Source: Phycicoccus avicenniae (GTDB lineage: Bacteria > Actinomycetota > Actinomycetes > Actinomycetales > Dermatophilaceae). From it: a stretch of DNA of 64,000 nt. Positions within the stretch are counted from its first letter, which is position 1, and each line of letters opens with the position of its first letter. A program made the position numbers and the translations under genes. The notes beneath the pieces are model-generated. The model had not been told where the DNA came from. It worked only from the letters and a program-made list of their open reading frames with translations, and searched no databases. Where the stretch lies: positions 62,001 through 126,000 of the forward strand of contig NZ_JAGSNF010000004.1 of the NCBI RefSeq assembly GCF_018139485.1, given 5' to 3'. This document shows, in pieces, positions 38,286-47,816 of the stretch.

Positions 38286-39281
38286 TCACGACATCGCGGG
38301 CGCCTCGGCCTCCGGGTGCCCCGGTCGGCCGCGATTGCCCCGCGAGCGCAGCCGCACTCCGGGTAGGGCGGGCGCCGGGATGCGCGGTGTCTCCCCCGAG
38401 TAGCCGTCGACACGGCCGAAGGGTCCGGCCTCCTCGCCGTCCGCCCCGGACTCCCAGGCCTCCCGGGCGGCGACGACCTCGTCGTGGCTGCGGCCGACGA
38501 AGTTCCACCACATGACGATCTCCTCCCCGAACGGCTTGCCCGCGAGGACGAGGACGCGGGCCCCGTCGGACCCGGCCCGCACGACGCGCGGACCCGGCGA
38601 CGACGCGGCCGCAGGGTCGGCGGCGTCGACGACCCCGAGCTCGGCCCGCTCGAGCGCCTGGCCGCAGAACGTCACGCCACCGTCGTCGACGAGCACCCCG
38701 ACCTCCCAGTCGTCGGGGACCGGCAGCCCGACCTCGGCGCCCCCGTCGAGGACGACCTCGACGCCGAGCAGCGGCGACTCGGTGCGCACCGGCGACGCCG
38801 CCCCCCAGAGCGACCCGACGAACACCTGGGCCGTCACCCCCTCGGCGGGCCGCAGCACCTCGGGCACGTGGTGCTCGAAGCGCGGCTCCACCCCGGCGGC
38901 GGCCTCGGGCAGCGCCACCCACAGCTGTGCGCCGTGGAGCACGGTCGTCGCCGACGTCGAGACCTCCGAGTGCGAGATCCCCCGGCCGGCCGTCATGAGG
39001 TTGACCTCGCCGGGCCGCACGAGCGCGGTCGTGCCCAGCGAGTCGCGGTGCTCGACCTCGCCGGAGAACAGCCACGACACGGTCGCGAGCCCGCAGTGCG
39101 GGTGCGGCGCCACGTCCATCCCCCCGGTGGCGGCGACGTCGTCCGGTCCGTAGTGGTCGGCGAAGCACCAGGCCCCGACGAACGACCGCTCCCGGGCGGG
39201 CAGCGTGCGCCGCACCGTCATCGCCCGGGGACCGCCGAGCGGCACCTCCCGCGGGCCCAGCACCTGCACGACGTGCTCCAT
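38286..39281 (-). CDS. Pirin family protein
   Basis: Two-barrel cupin protein of 331 aa. The N-terminal metal site is clear: MDVAPHPHCGLATVSWLFSG supplies the two His, with further ligands in GEVEHRDSLG and the following GRGISHSE block. Pirins bind one metal and some degrade quercetin; most bacterial ones have no known role. TACCGT six bases before the ATG and no ribosome site suggest a leaderless mRNA. The gene is divergent from fhaA. Confidence 0.88.
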   Translation of the reverse strand: MEHVVQVLGPREVPLGGPRAMTVRRTLPARERSFVGAWCFADHYGPDDVAATGGMDVAPHPHCGLATVSWLFSGEVEHRDSLGTTALVRPGEVNLMTAGRGISHSEVSTSATTVLHGAQLWVALPEAAAGVEPRFEHHVPEVLRPAEGVTAQVFVGSLWGAASPVRTESPLLGVEVVLDGGAEVGLPVPDDWEVGVLVDDGGVTFCGQALERAELGVVDAADPAAASSPGPRVVRAGSDGARVLVLAGKPFGEEIVMWWNFVGRSHDEVVAAREAWESGADGEEAGPFGRVDGYSGETPRIPAPALPGVRLRSRGNRGRPGHPEAEAPAMS

Positions 39282-39390
39282 GGCCCCACGGTACGCACCC
39301 GCCCGGACGGGCGTCCTCGGCGGCGTCCGGACGGTCGGCAAGTACGCTGGGCGGACGTCTGCCGACCCGAGACCGTGGAGGAGGTGCGCC

Positions 39391-40251
39391 GTGGGGCTGC
39401 TCGACCGCCTCGAGGCGGGGATCGAACGCGCCGTCCAGGGCACGTTCGCACGTCACCTGCGCTCCACCGTCCACCCCGTCGAGATCGCCAGCACGATCCG
39501 GCGGGCGATGGACGACCGCGCCGTCTCCTCCTCCGGACGCGCCATCGTCCCGAACGTCTTCGTCGTCGAGCTGAGCACCACCGACTTCGACCGACTCGCC
39601 GCCGACGACCTGCAGGGCGTCGAGGACGACCTCGTCGCCGCGGCCGAGGAGCACTGCGACGGCCAGGGCTACCAGCCGGCCGGCCCCATCGACATCGTCT
39701 TCGAGGAGCACGACGACCTCGAGACCGGCGTCTTCCGGCTCCGCCCGTCCAAGGCCTCCCGACCCCGGGCCACGGGGACGACCGGTCAGCACCAGCGGCT
39801 CGACCGCTCCGGCTCGGCCGGTCGCTCGTCCGGCCCGGCCGCCGCCGCGGGGGCCGGGGCCGCCGCGGCCGCCTCCGGGGCCGACGACGACGAGGCCACC
39901 CGCGCCCACGCGCAGCGTGAGGCCCCGCCGAGCCCCCCGCGCCGCAACAACCCGGCCGACCGGCCGTGGCTCGACGTCGACGGCGAGCGCTACCCGCTCA
40001 TGGGGGCGATGACGATCCTCGGGCGGGACGACGCCGCCGACATCATCCTCGACGACCCGGGCATCTCCCGGCGGCACAGCGAGCTGCGGGTGACGACCGA
40101 CGGCCCGCACTTCGTGACGACGGTGCGCGACCTCGGCTCGACGAACGGCACCTTCGTCAACGGCGAGCGGATCTCCAGCGCCCACCTCGACGACGGCGAC
40201 CGGATCACCGTCGGACGGACGTCGATCACCTTCCGCGCGGGCCGGCGGTGA
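39391..40251 (+). CDS. fhaA: FhaA: DUF3662 plus FHA domain protein
   Basis: Phosphothreonine-reading adaptor of 286 aa. The N-terminal DUF3662 domain (GLLDRLEAGIERAVQGTFAR) is followed by an Ala/Gly-rich linker and a C-terminal FHA domain with GRDDAADIILDDPGISRRHS and DLGSTNGTFVNGE. In mycobacteria FhaA is a PknB substrate that binds MviN/MurJ and limits peptidoglycan synthesis. GTG 39391 has GGAGGAGG nearby, and TACGCT (39343-39348) is a likely -10. It heads the operon running to pknB. Confidence 0.92.
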   Translation: MGLLDRLEAGIERAVQGTFARHLRSTVHPVEIASTIRRAMDDRAVSSSGRAIVPNVFVVELSTTDFDRLAADDLQGVEDDLVAAAEEHCDGQGYQPAGPIDIVFEEHDDLETGVFRLRPSKASRPRATGTTGQHQRLDRSGSAGRSSGPAAAAGAGAAAAASGADDDEATRAHAQREAPPSPPRRNNPADRPWLDVDGERYPLMGAMTILGRDDAADIILDDPGISRRHSELRVTTDGPHFVTTVRDLGSTNGTFVNGERISSAHLDDGDRITVGRTSITFRAGRR

Positions 40252-40258
40252 CCACCCG

Positions 40259-40762
40259 ATGCTGAGCGAGCTCACCCTCACCGTGCTCCGGCTCGGTCTC
40301 CTCGTCCTCCTGTGGCTCTTCATCTTCGCCGTCGTCGGCGTGCTGCGCGGCGACCTCTACGGCACCCGCGTCAACCGACGGCCCACGACCCCGGCCCGCG
40401 GCACCCCCGCGGTGCAGCCGCCGCCCGCGCCCCCGCGCCGGCGCGGCCTGCCGAAGCCGGTGAAGAAGGGGCCCTCCCGCCTCGTCGTCACCGCCGGGCC
40501 GCTGTCCGGGACGACGCTGCCGCTGCACCGCAGCGGCACCCTCATCGGCCGCAGCCCGGAGTGCGCGCTCGTCCTCGACGACGACTACGCCTCGGGCCGG
40601 CACGCCCGGATCTACCAGGACGACTCCGGGACGTGGATGGTCGAGGACCTCCGCTCGACGAACGGCACCTACCTCGGCGCGACCCGCCTCACCGAGCCGC
40701 GGGAGGTCGCCGTCGGCAGCGTCCTGCGCATCGGGCAGACGATGCTCGAGCTGCAGAGGTAG
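40259..40762 (+). CDS. fhaB: FhaB (FipA-type): membrane-anchored FHA protein
   Basis: Protein of 167 aa with an N-terminal transmembrane helix (LGLLVLLWLFIFAVVGVL), a Pro-rich linker and a C-terminal FHA domain (IGRSPECALVLDDDYASGRHAR, then DLRSTNGTYLG). FHA residues Arg, Ser/Arg-His and Asn-Gly for phosphothreonine binding are intact. It sits 7 nt after fhaA and 3 nt before the phosphatase gene. Relatives recruit division and septum proteins phosphorylated by PknA/PknB. Confidence 0.9.
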   Translation: MLSELTLTVLRLGLLVLLWLFIFAVVGVLRGDLYGTRVNRRPTTPARGTPAVQPPPAPPRRRGLPKPVKKGPSRLVVTAGPLSGTTLPLHRSGTLIGRSPECALVLDDDYASGRHARIYQDDSGTWMVEDLRSTNGTYLGATRLTEPREVAVGSVLRIGQTMLELQR

Positions 40763-40765
40763 CCG

Positions 40766-42139
40766 ATGCCCTTCGCCTTCCACTACGCAGCCCGGTCCGA
40801 CGTCGGCATGGTGCGGTCCAAGAACGAGGACTCGGGCTACGCCGGACCCCACCTGCTCGCGATGGCGGACGGGATGGGCGGTCACGCCGGCGGCGACGTG
40901 GCCTCCTCGACGGTCGTCGCGGCGCTCGTCGACCTCGACGGCGAGTCCTTCTCCGGCCGGGACGCGAGCCAGGCCCTCCTCGACCGGATCCACGGCGCGA
41001 ACCGCGACATCGGCGCGCAGATCGGCGACGACTCCGACCTCAGCGGGATGGGGACGACCCTCATCGCGATGCTGCGCACCGGCGAGAAGATCACCCTCGC
41101 TCACATCGGCGACTCCCGGGCCTTCCTCGTGCGCGACGGCCAGGTCACCCAGGTGACGAAGGACCACTCCTTCGTGCAGAACCTCGTCGACGAGGGGCGG
41201 ATCAGCCCCGAGGAGGCCTCGACCCACCCGCAGCGCTCGCTCGTCACCCGGGTCCTCACCGGGGACGACGGGGACGAGCCGGACCTCGTCGTGCGCCAGG
41301 GCAAGGCCGGCGACCGGTACCTCATCGCCTCCGACGGCCTCACCGACTACGTTGCCCGCGACACCGTCGACGAGGTCCTCATCGGCACGGCCGACCCCGG
41401 CGAGTGCGCCGACCGGCTCGTCTCCCTCGCCCTCAAGGCGGGTGCCCCGGACAACGTGACCGTCGTCATCGGCGACCTCGTCGACATCTCCCGGGTCGAC
41501 GCCCCGCCGACCCAGCCCCAGGTCGTCGGCGCCGCCGCGGCCGCCCGGCGCGGCACCCGTCCCATCCCCACCTCCCCCGCCGCCAAGGCCGCGGCGCTGA
41601 CGAAGCAGGCGACGGGTGACGACGAGGACGAGGGGCTGACCCTCGCCGAGGAGGGCCCGCGCGGCACCCGGGGCACCGTCCTGCGCGCCGCCGCGGCCCT
41701 CGTCGTCGTCGGCGTCGTCCTCGCCGGCGGCGGGTACGCCGCGTACGCGTGGTCCCAGCAGCAGTACTACCTCGGGGCGGAGGAGGGCCAGGTGACGATC
41801 TTCCGCGGCGTCGACCAGGACCTCGGCTGGGTGTCGCTGTCGAGCCCGGAGCTGCGGACCCCCATCGCCGTCGACGACCTGCCGACGTCCTACCAGCAGA
41901 GCATCGAGGCCGGCATCGAGGCCACCGACCGCGCGGACGCCGACGAGCGGGTGGAGGAGCTGACCCTCCAGGCGGAGGCGTGCCGCTACGCCCGCTCGCA
42001 GGGCGACCCCTGCCGGACCGTCGCGAGCACGTGGACGACGCCGACCCCCACCCCCACCGGGTCGGTGACCGGATCGCCCACGGGCACGGGCACGGCCACA
42101 CCGACGCGCACGCCCACGCCGACGGGGAGCGCCTCATGA
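40766..42139 (+). CDS. pstP: PstP: PP2C-family Ser/Thr protein phosphatase
   Basis: Metal-dependent phosphatase of 457 aa that reverses PknB phosphorylation. Catalytic motifs are DVGMVRSKNEDSGY, MADGMGGHAGGDVAS, AHIGDSRAFLV and the late KAGAPDNVTVVIGD, together giving the metal-binding Asp set. A transmembrane helix (AAALVVVGVVLAGGGYAAYA, near 315) leads to an extracellular domain and a Thr/Pro-rich tail of TPTPTG-like repeats. Its stop overlaps the rodA start (ATGA). This is the usual actinobacterial arrangement. Confidence 0.95.
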   Translation: MPFAFHYAARSDVGMVRSKNEDSGYAGPHLLAMADGMGGHAGGDVASSTVVAALVDLDGESFSGRDASQALLDRIHGANRDIGAQIGDDSDLSGMGTTLIAMLRTGEKITLAHIGDSRAFLVRDGQVTQVTKDHSFVQNLVDEGRISPEEASTHPQRSLVTRVLTGDDGDEPDLVVRQGKAGDRYLIASDGLTDYVARDTVDEVLIGTADPGECADRLVSLALKAGAPDNVTVVIGDLVDISRVDAPPTQPQVVGAAAAARRGTRPIPTSPAAKAAALTKQATGDDEDEGLTLAEEGPRGTRGTVLRAAAALVVVGVVLAGGGYAAYAWSQQQYYLGAEEGQVTIFRGVDQDLGWVSLSSPELRTPIAVDDLPTSYQQSIEAGIEATDRADADERVEELTLQAEACRYARSQGDPCRTVASTWTTPTPTPTGSVTGSPTGTGTATPTRTPTPTGSAS

Positions 42140-43518
42140 GCATCGTCTCCTCGCTGAGCCCCCGCAGCGGGCGGTCCACCGAGCTCGTCCTGCTCCTCGG
42201 GGCCGTCGGCATCGTCGGCGTCGCCTACGTCAACCTCGGCCTCGCGACGACCGGCACCGTCCCGCCGGGGCTCGCCGCGCTCGGCGCCGGCTACCTCGGG
42301 GTCACGCTCGCGTTCCACCTCGTCCTGCGCTGGCGGGCCAAGCACGCCGACCCGCTCATGCTGCCGATCGTCACGCTGCTCAACGGGCTCGGCCTCGTGA
42401 TGATCCACCGCATCGACATCGCCCGCGGCCGCGACCTGTCCGACGGCGTCGCCCTGCGCCAGCTCATGTGGTCGGCGCTGGCCGTCGGCATCGCCACCGC
42501 CGTCCTCGTCGTCCTGCGCGACCACCGGCTGCTGCGGCGCTACACCTACATCGCCGGGGTCGGCGGCTTCGCCCTGCTCCTGCTGCCGCTGCTGCCGGTC
42601 ATCGGGACCGAGGAGTTCGGCTCGCGCATCTGGATCCGCCTCGGGCCGCTGTCCTTCCAGCCGGGCGAGGTCGCCAAGCTCGCCCTCGCCGTCTTCTTCG
42701 CCGGCTACCTCGTCCAGACCCGGGACGCCCTCTCGGTCGCCGGGCGCAAGATCCTCGGGCTCACCCTGCCCCGGGCGCGCGACCTCGGGCCGATCCTCCT
42801 CGCGTGGGGGGCGAGCCTCGGCGTCCTCGTCTTCGAGCGTGACCTCGGCTCCTCGCTGCTGTTCTTCGGCCTGTTCGTCGCGATGCTCTACGTCGCCACG
42901 GAGCGGGTGTCCTGGATCGCCATCGGTCTCGGCCTCTTCGTCGCGGGCGCGTACGTCGCCTACCTCGTCTTCGGCCACGTCCAGACGCGGGTCCTGCTGT
43001 GGCTCGACACCTTCAGCCCGGAGGCCCTCGAGACCTCCGACCAGCTGGCCCGCGGGCTCATGGGGATGGCGGCCGGCGGGATGGTCGGCACCGGTCTGGG
43101 CCAGGGACGCCCCGACATCACCTACCTCGCGGAGTCCGACTTCATCATCCCCAGCTTCGGCGAGGAGCTCGGGATGATCGGCCTCTTCGCGATCCTCACG
43201 CTCTACGCGCTGCTCGTCGAGCGAGGGCTGCGCACCTCGCTCGGCACCCGTGACGGCTTCGGCAAGCTGCTCGCGGCCGGGCTGTCGTTCTCGCTCGCGC
43301 TGCAGTGCTTCGTCGTCGTCGGCGGGGTCACCCGGATCATCCCGCTCACCGGCCTCACGGCGCCCTTCCTGTCCTCCGGCGGGTCCTCGCTCCTCGCGAA
43401 CTGGGCCCTGCTCGCCCTCCTGCTGCGCATCTCCGACCACGCCCGCCGGCCGCTGCCCGACCCCTCGGAGGCCGAGGCCGTCGGGGCGGCCCACACGCAG
43501 GTGGTGAAGCTGCCGTGA
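42136..43518 (+). CDS. rodA: RodA/FtsW-type SEDS peptidoglycan glycosyltransferase
   Basis: Polytopic membrane protein of 460 aa with about ten to twelve helices, polymerising lipid II with its partner PBP. SEDS blocks are GSRIWIRLGPLSFQPGEVAKL, FERDLGSSLLFFG (with the catalytic-region Asp), GLGQGRPDITYLAESDFIIP and PFLSSGGSSLLAN. It is translated from ATG inside the pstP stop and overlaps pbpA (GTGA), so it works with that PBP. RodA rather than FtsW is favoured by position in the pknB operon. Confidence 0.93.
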   Translation: MSIVSSLSPRSGRSTELVLLLGAVGIVGVAYVNLGLATTGTVPPGLAALGAGYLGVTLAFHLVLRWRAKHADPLMLPIVTLLNGLGLVMIHRIDIARGRDLSDGVALRQLMWSALAVGIATAVLVVLRDHRLLRRYTYIAGVGGFALLLLPLLPVIGTEEFGSRIWIRLGPLSFQPGEVAKLALAVFFAGYLVQTRDALSVAGRKILGLTLPRARDLGPILLAWGASLGVLVFERDLGSSLLFFGLFVAMLYVATERVSWIAIGLGLFVAGAYVAYLVFGHVQTRVLLWLDTFSPEALETSDQLARGLMGMAAGGMVGTGLGQGRPDITYLAESDFIIPSFGEELGMIGLFAILTLYALLVERGLRTSLGTRDGFGKLLAAGLSFSLALQCFVVVGGVTRIIPLTGLTAPFLSSGGSSLLANWALLALLLRISDHARRPLPDPSEAEAVGAAHTQVVKLP

Positions 43519-44969
43519 ACGCCCCCGTCCGCCGGCTGTCGCTCCTCGTCGGTGCGCTGTTCGCCGCGTTGCTCGTGTCGACGACGCTCATCCAGTACGT
43601 CTTCGCCGCCGACCTCAACGCCCGCGGCGACAACCGGCGCACCCTGCTCGCGACGTACGCCCGCGAGCGCGGCGAGATCCTCGTCGGCCAGGACGCCGTC
43701 GCCCGGTCCGTCCCCACCGACGACGAGTTCCGCTTCCAGCGCGAGTACGCGGACGGCGAGCTGTACTCGCACGTCACCGGCTTCTACTCCTTCTACGGGG
43801 CGTCGGGCGGTCTCGAGCAGGCCGAGAACGCGCTGCTGTCCGGGGCGAGCGACAAGCTGTTCTACCGCCGCGTCTCCGACCTCTTCACCGGCCGCTCGCC
43901 GCAGGGCGCGACGCTCGAGACGACCCTCGACCCCGCCGTCCAGCAGGCCGCCTCCGACGGCATCGGCGACAACCGCGGCGCCGCCGTCGCGCTCGACCCG
44001 CGGACCGGCGCCGTCCTCGCGATGGTGAGCAAGCCGACGTACGACCCGAACTCGCTCGCCGGCCACGACCTCGCGGCGCTCGACGAGACCTACCAGCAGC
44101 TGCAGGGCGCGGAGAACCGACCGCTCGTCAACCGGGCCATCGGCGGCGACCTCTACCCGCCGGGGTCGGTCTTCAAGGTCGTCACCGCGGCCGCCGCCCT
44201 GTCCGACGGGGAGTACACCGCCGACTCCGTGCTGCCCGGCGGCGCGGAGCTCGACCTGCCGCTCACCGACACGCCGCTGCCGAACTTCGGGAACCAGCCG
44301 TGCAGCGCCTCCGGCGAGGTGACGCTGCGGCAGGCGCTCATCACCTCGTGCAACCCGGCGTTCGGCGACCTCGGGATGAAGCTCGGCCAGGACACCCTCC
44401 GGGAGCAGGCGGCGATGTTCGGCTTCGGCGACGAGCTCTCCGTCCCGATGCGGGTGACGCCGAGCAGCATCGGCGCCGACCTGAACGAGCCGCAGCTCGC
44501 GCAGTCGGCCATCGGGCAGTTCGAGGACCGGGTCACCCCGATGCAGATGGCGATGGTCGCCGCGGGCGTCGCGAACGACGGCATCGTCATGCAGCCCTAC
44601 CTCGTCGAGTCGGTCATCGGCTCGGACCTGTCGGTCATCGAGTCCGCCGACCCGGGCGAGCTGTCCGAGGCGGTGAGCCCGGACGTCGCCGAGACCCTCA
44701 CCGAGATGATGGTCGCGACCGTCGACGAGGGCACGGGGCGCAACGCGCAGATCGGTGGGGTCCAGGTCGCCGGCAAGACGGGCACGGCCGAGCACGGCGA
44801 GGGGCGGCGCGCCCACGCGTGGTTCATCTCCTTCGCGCCGGCCGACGACCCGCAGATCGCGGTCGCGGTCGTCGTCGAGGACGGTGGCGAGTCCGGCGAG
44901 CAGACGGGGGGTGGCGCGGTGGCGGCACCGATCGCGCGCCAGATGATGGAAGCACGGCTGAACCGGTGA
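43515..44969 (+). CDS. pbpA: PbpA: class B penicillin-binding protein
   Basis: Transpeptidase of 484 aa with one N-terminal membrane anchor. Catalytic motifs: Ser218 in PGSVFK, SCN near residue 278 and KTGTA near 421. The N-terminal non-catalytic part (TYARERGEILVGQDAVA and VTGFYSFYGASGGLEQAEN) is typical of actinobacterial PbpA. It cross-links peptidoglycan made by the adjacent RodA and depends on PknB signalling in mycobacteria. The GTG start overlaps the rodA stop. Confidence 0.95.
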   Translation: MNAPVRRLSLLVGALFAALLVSTTLIQYVFAADLNARGDNRRTLLATYARERGEILVGQDAVARSVPTDDEFRFQREYADGELYSHVTGFYSFYGASGGLEQAENALLSGASDKLFYRRVSDLFTGRSPQGATLETTLDPAVQQAASDGIGDNRGAAVALDPRTGAVLAMVSKPTYDPNSLAGHDLAALDETYQQLQGAENRPLVNRAIGGDLYPPGSVFKVVTAAAALSDGEYTADSVLPGGAELDLPLTDTPLPNFGNQPCSASGEVTLRQALITSCNPAFGDLGMKLGQDTLREQAAMFGFGDELSVPMRVTPSSIGADLNEPQLAQSAIGQFEDRVTPMQMAMVAAGVANDGIVMQPYLVESVIGSDLSVIESADPGELSEAVSPDVAETLTEMMVATVDEGTGRNAQIGGVQVAGKTGTAEHGEGRRAHAWFISFAPADDPQIAVAVVVEDGGESGEQTGGGAVAAPIARQMMEARLNR

Positions 44970-44981
44970 GGAGTGCACGAC

Positions 44982-46898
44982 ATGAGTGACGTCCCTGAGC
45001 TGCTCGGGGGACGGTACGAGGTGGGCGACCTCCTCGGCCGGGGCGGCATGGCCGAGGTCCACAAGGGGTTCGACACCCGGTTGGGCCGGCCCGTCGCCGT
45101 CAAGATGCTGCGCAGCGACCTCGCCCGGGACGCGACGTTCCTCAGCCGCTTCCGCCGCGAGGCGCAGTCCGCGGCGGCGCTCAACCACGCCTCGATCGTC
45201 GCCGTCTACGACCATGGCGAGGACCACGTCGTCACCCAGTCCGGCGGCGCGACGATCAACGTCCCGTACATCGTCATGGAGTTCGTCGACGGTCGGACGC
45301 TGCGCGAGGTCCTCACCGAGAAGGGCCAGCTCGAGCCGACCGAGGCCATCCGGGTCACCGAGGGGGTGCTCGACGCCCTCGCCTACAGCCACCGGCAGGG
45401 CATCGTGCACCGCGACATCAAGCCCGCGAACGTCATGATCGGCGGGGACGGCGCCGTCAAGGTCATGGACTTCGGCATCGCGCGGGCGATGGCCGACGCG
45501 AACGCCACGGTCACCCAGACCCAGGCCGTCATCGGCACCGCGCAGTACCTCTCCCCGGAGCAGGCGCAGGGCCAGTCCGTCGACGCCCGCTCGGACCTGT
45601 ACTCCGCCGGCTGCATGCTCTTCGAGCTGCTCACCGGCCGGCCGCCCTTCCAGGGCGAGAGCCCGGTCGCCATCGCCTACCAGCACGTCGGCGAGCCGCC
45701 ACCGCCGCCGTCGCGGTACGCCGACGCCGACCTCGACCCCGACCTCGACGCCGTCGTGCTCCACGCGCTGGAGAAGCCGCGCGAGAGCCGGTACCAGGAC
45801 GCCGGCGAGTTCCGCGGCGACCTCCAGGCCGTCCGGCTCGGACGTGGGGTCAGCGCGTCCGCGAAGGCGTCGGCCGCGGCGGTGGCCGGTGCAGCCGCGG
45901 GCGCGGCGGGCGCGGCCGGCGCCGCGGCGGCGGCGCACGGTGGGGCGACCCAGGCCCTGCCGGCGACCGGGGGCGCGGCGGCCGGGAAGTACGCGCAGGA
46001 CCGGACCGCCGCCTACCAGATGCCCGGCGAGTCGGGCACGCCCACGCCTCCGCCCCGGGACACCCGGGAGGACCGGTACGACGACGAGCCGCGACGCAGT
46101 CCGGCGGCGTGGACCGCGCTCATCGTCGCGGTCGTCGCGGCCCTCGGGCTGCTCGGCTACGGCCTCTACACCCAGCTGCGCGAGGACCCGGTGACGACGG
46201 TGGCGGTCCCCGACGTCACGGGGCAGCCGCAGCAGACCGCCGAGCTGAACCTCACCCGCGAGGGCTTCCCCTTCGACGTCCAGGTCGTCGCCGACGACGA
46301 GGTCGAGGAGGGGACCGTCATCTCGCAGACCCCTGCGGGCGGGACCCAGGCGGAGCCGGACACGACCGTCCGGCTCACCGTGTCCGGCGGGCCCGACAAC
46401 GTCTCCGTGCCACCCCTGGAGGGGCGGTCCCTCGACGAGGCGGAGAACCTCCTCGCCGACCTCGGTCTCCAGCTGGGCACGGTGACCCGCACCGACGACC
46501 CGGAGGCCGCGGAGGACGAGGTGATCTCCAGCGACCCCGCTGCGGGCGACGAGGTGCAGCCCGGGACCCGGGTCGCGCTCGAGGTCGGCACCGGTCAGGT
46601 CGAGGTGCCGAACGTCGTCGGGCTGTCCCAGAACGAGGCCCAACGCGAGCTCGCCGACGCCAACCTGCGGGTCGAGACGGAGTACCGGCAGACGAACGAC
46701 GCCGACGAGGGCACCGTCATCGAGCAGGACCCCTCGAGCGGCGGCAGCGTCGACACCGGGTCGAGCGTCCAGATCGTCGTCGCCCAGCGGCAGGCGCCGA
46801 CGGTGACCCCGACGACGGTCACGCCGACCCCCTCGGAGTCGCCGACGCCGAGCGAGAGTCCGAGCCCCAGCCCGTCCCCGAGCGAGGGCGGCGACTGA
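44982..46898 (+). CDS. pknB: PknB: membrane Ser/Thr kinase with three PASTA domains
   Basis: Receptor kinase of 638 aa. The kinase domain has LGRGGMAEVHKG, the Lys in VAVKML, HRDIKPANVM (Asp near 144), and MDFGIARAMA. An Ala-rich juxtamembrane linker precedes a helix at about 378-398 (TALIVAVVAALGLLGYGLY). Three PASTA repeats follow, starting TVAVPDVTGQPQQTAE, VSVPPLEGRSLDEAE and VEVPNVVGLSQNEAQ, and a Ser/Pro tail ends the protein. ATG 44982 is preferred to GTG 44973 because AGGAG is 8 nt before it. PASTA domains sense muropeptides or lipid II and control growth; three repeats rather than the four of M. tuberculosis is ordinary variation. Confidence 0.95.
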   Translation: MSDVPELLGGRYEVGDLLGRGGMAEVHKGFDTRLGRPVAVKMLRSDLARDATFLSRFRREAQSAAALNHASIVAVYDHGEDHVVTQSGGATINVPYIVMEFVDGRTLREVLTEKGQLEPTEAIRVTEGVLDALAYSHRQGIVHRDIKPANVMIGGDGAVKVMDFGIARAMADANATVTQTQAVIGTAQYLSPEQAQGQSVDARSDLYSAGCMLFELLTGRPPFQGESPVAIAYQHVGEPPPPPSRYADADLDPDLDAVVLHALEKPRESRYQDAGEFRGDLQAVRLGRGVSASAKASAAAVAGAAAGAAGAAGAAAAAHGGATQALPATGGAAAGKYAQDRTAAYQMPGESGTPTPPPRDTREDRYDDEPRRSPAAWTALIVAVVAALGLLGYGLYTQLREDPVTTVAVPDVTGQPQQTAELNLTREGFPFDVQVVADDEVEEGTVISQTPAGGTQAEPDTTVRLTVSGGPDNVSVPPLEGRSLDEAENLLADLGLQLGTVTRTDDPEAAEDEVISSDPAAGDEVQPGTRVALEVGTGQVEVPNVVGLSQNEAQRELADANLRVETEYRQTNDADEGTVIEQDPSSGGSVDTGSSVQIVVAQRQAPTVTPTTVTPTPSESPTPSESPSPSPSPSEGGD

Positions 46899-46971
46899 CC
46901 CGCGCCCCTGAGCGAGGGCGGCGGCTGGGCCGCCGGTGCGTGGGGCCCGGGCGACGAGGCACGATAGGGGC

Positions 46972-47628
46972 ATGACCCGCGTCCTCGTCGTCGACAACTA
47001 CGACAGCTTCGTCTTCACGATCGTCGGGTACCTCGAGCAGCTCGGGGCCGACTGCGAGGTCGTCCGCAACGACGCCGTCGCCCCCGCGGACGCCGCCGAC
47101 TTCGACGGCGTCCTCGTCTCCCCGGGCCCCGGCACCCCCGAGGAGGCCGGGGTGTCGATGGCCATGATCGAGGGCTGCGCCGAGCGGGCCCAGCCGATGC
47201 TCGGGGTCTGCCTCGGGCACCAGGCGCTCGGGGTCGTCATGGGCGGCGTCGTCGGACGGGCGCCCGAGCTGCTGCACGGGAAGACCTCGACCGTGCTCCA
47301 CGATGGGTCGGGCGTCCTCGCCGGGCTGCCGGACCCGTTCACCGCGACCCGGTACCACTCGCTCACCATCGAGCCGGCGTCGATGCCGGACACCCTCGTG
47401 GCGAACGGGCACACCGCGTCCGGGGTCGTCATGGCCGCGCGGCACGTCTCCCTGCCGCTGCACGGCGTGCAGTTCCACCCCGAGTCGGTCCTCACCGAGG
47501 GCGGGCACCGGATGCTCGCGAACTGGCTGCTGCTCACGGGGATGGACGACGCCGTCGAGCGCTCGGAGGGCCTGTCGCCGCTCGTCCACGACGCCGCCGG
47601 CGTGGCCCGAGCCGTCGCCGCCGACTGA
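46972..47628 (+). CDS. Glutamine amidotransferase of anthranilate/aminodeoxychorismate synthase (TrpG/PabA type)
   Basis: Class I amidotransferase of 218 aa supplying ammonia to a chorismate-using partner. The catalytic Cys is in GVCLGHQALG (near 79) and His-Glu in FHPESVLTEGG (near 166); VDNYDSFVFTIVGYL opens the protein. In many actinobacteria this gene sits next to pknB away from trpE, and one copy can serve both anthranilate and p-aminobenzoate. No partner TrpE/PabB is in the window. The C-terminal 20 residues are Ala-rich and variable. Confidence 0.92.
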   Translation: MTRVLVVDNYDSFVFTIVGYLEQLGADCEVVRNDAVAPADAADFDGVLVSPGPGTPEEAGVSMAMIEGCAERAQPMLGVCLGHQALGVVMGGVVGRAPELLHGKTSTVLHDGSGVLAGLPDPFTATRYHSLTIEPASMPDTLVANGHTASGVVMAARHVSLPLHGVQFHPESVLTEGGHRMLANWLLLTGMDDAVERSEGLSPLVHDAAGVARAVAAD

Positions 47629-47656
47629 CCGTCGAGCGAGGCGTCGCCACAGGTCG

Positions 47657-47812
47657 TCAGCCGACGGTGTTGTCGTTGAAGGGCAGGGAGTCGGCGACGG
47701 CGGGGAAGACCCACTGGAAGAGCACGACGACGACGGCCGCGAGCAGCACGAGGGCCTCGATCGCCTTGAACCAGGCCGGCCCCGGCAGGGCGCGCCACAG
47801 GGCGGCGTACAT
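47657..47812 (-). CDS. 51-aa single-pass membrane protein downstream of class E sortase
   Basis: Short gene with good GC3 coding bias and GGAGG 9 nt before ATG. The protein begins MYAALWRALPGPAWFK, has one hydrophobic helix (ALVLLAAVVVVLFQWVFP) and a short polar end (SLPFNDNTVG). Its ribosome site lies in the end of the sortase gene, so the two are coupled. Similar short proteins follow sortase E in other actinobacteria (from general knowledge); function unknown. Confidence 0.75.
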   Translation of the reverse strand: MYAALWRALPGPAWFKAIEALVLLAAVVVVLFQWVFPAVADSLPFNDNTVG

Positions 47813-47816
47813 CGGG

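Noticed and set aside
46881-46925. Short direct repeat GAGCGAGGGCGGCG at the end of pknB
   Set aside because: A local duplication of 14 bp with no sign of a mobile or regulatory element.
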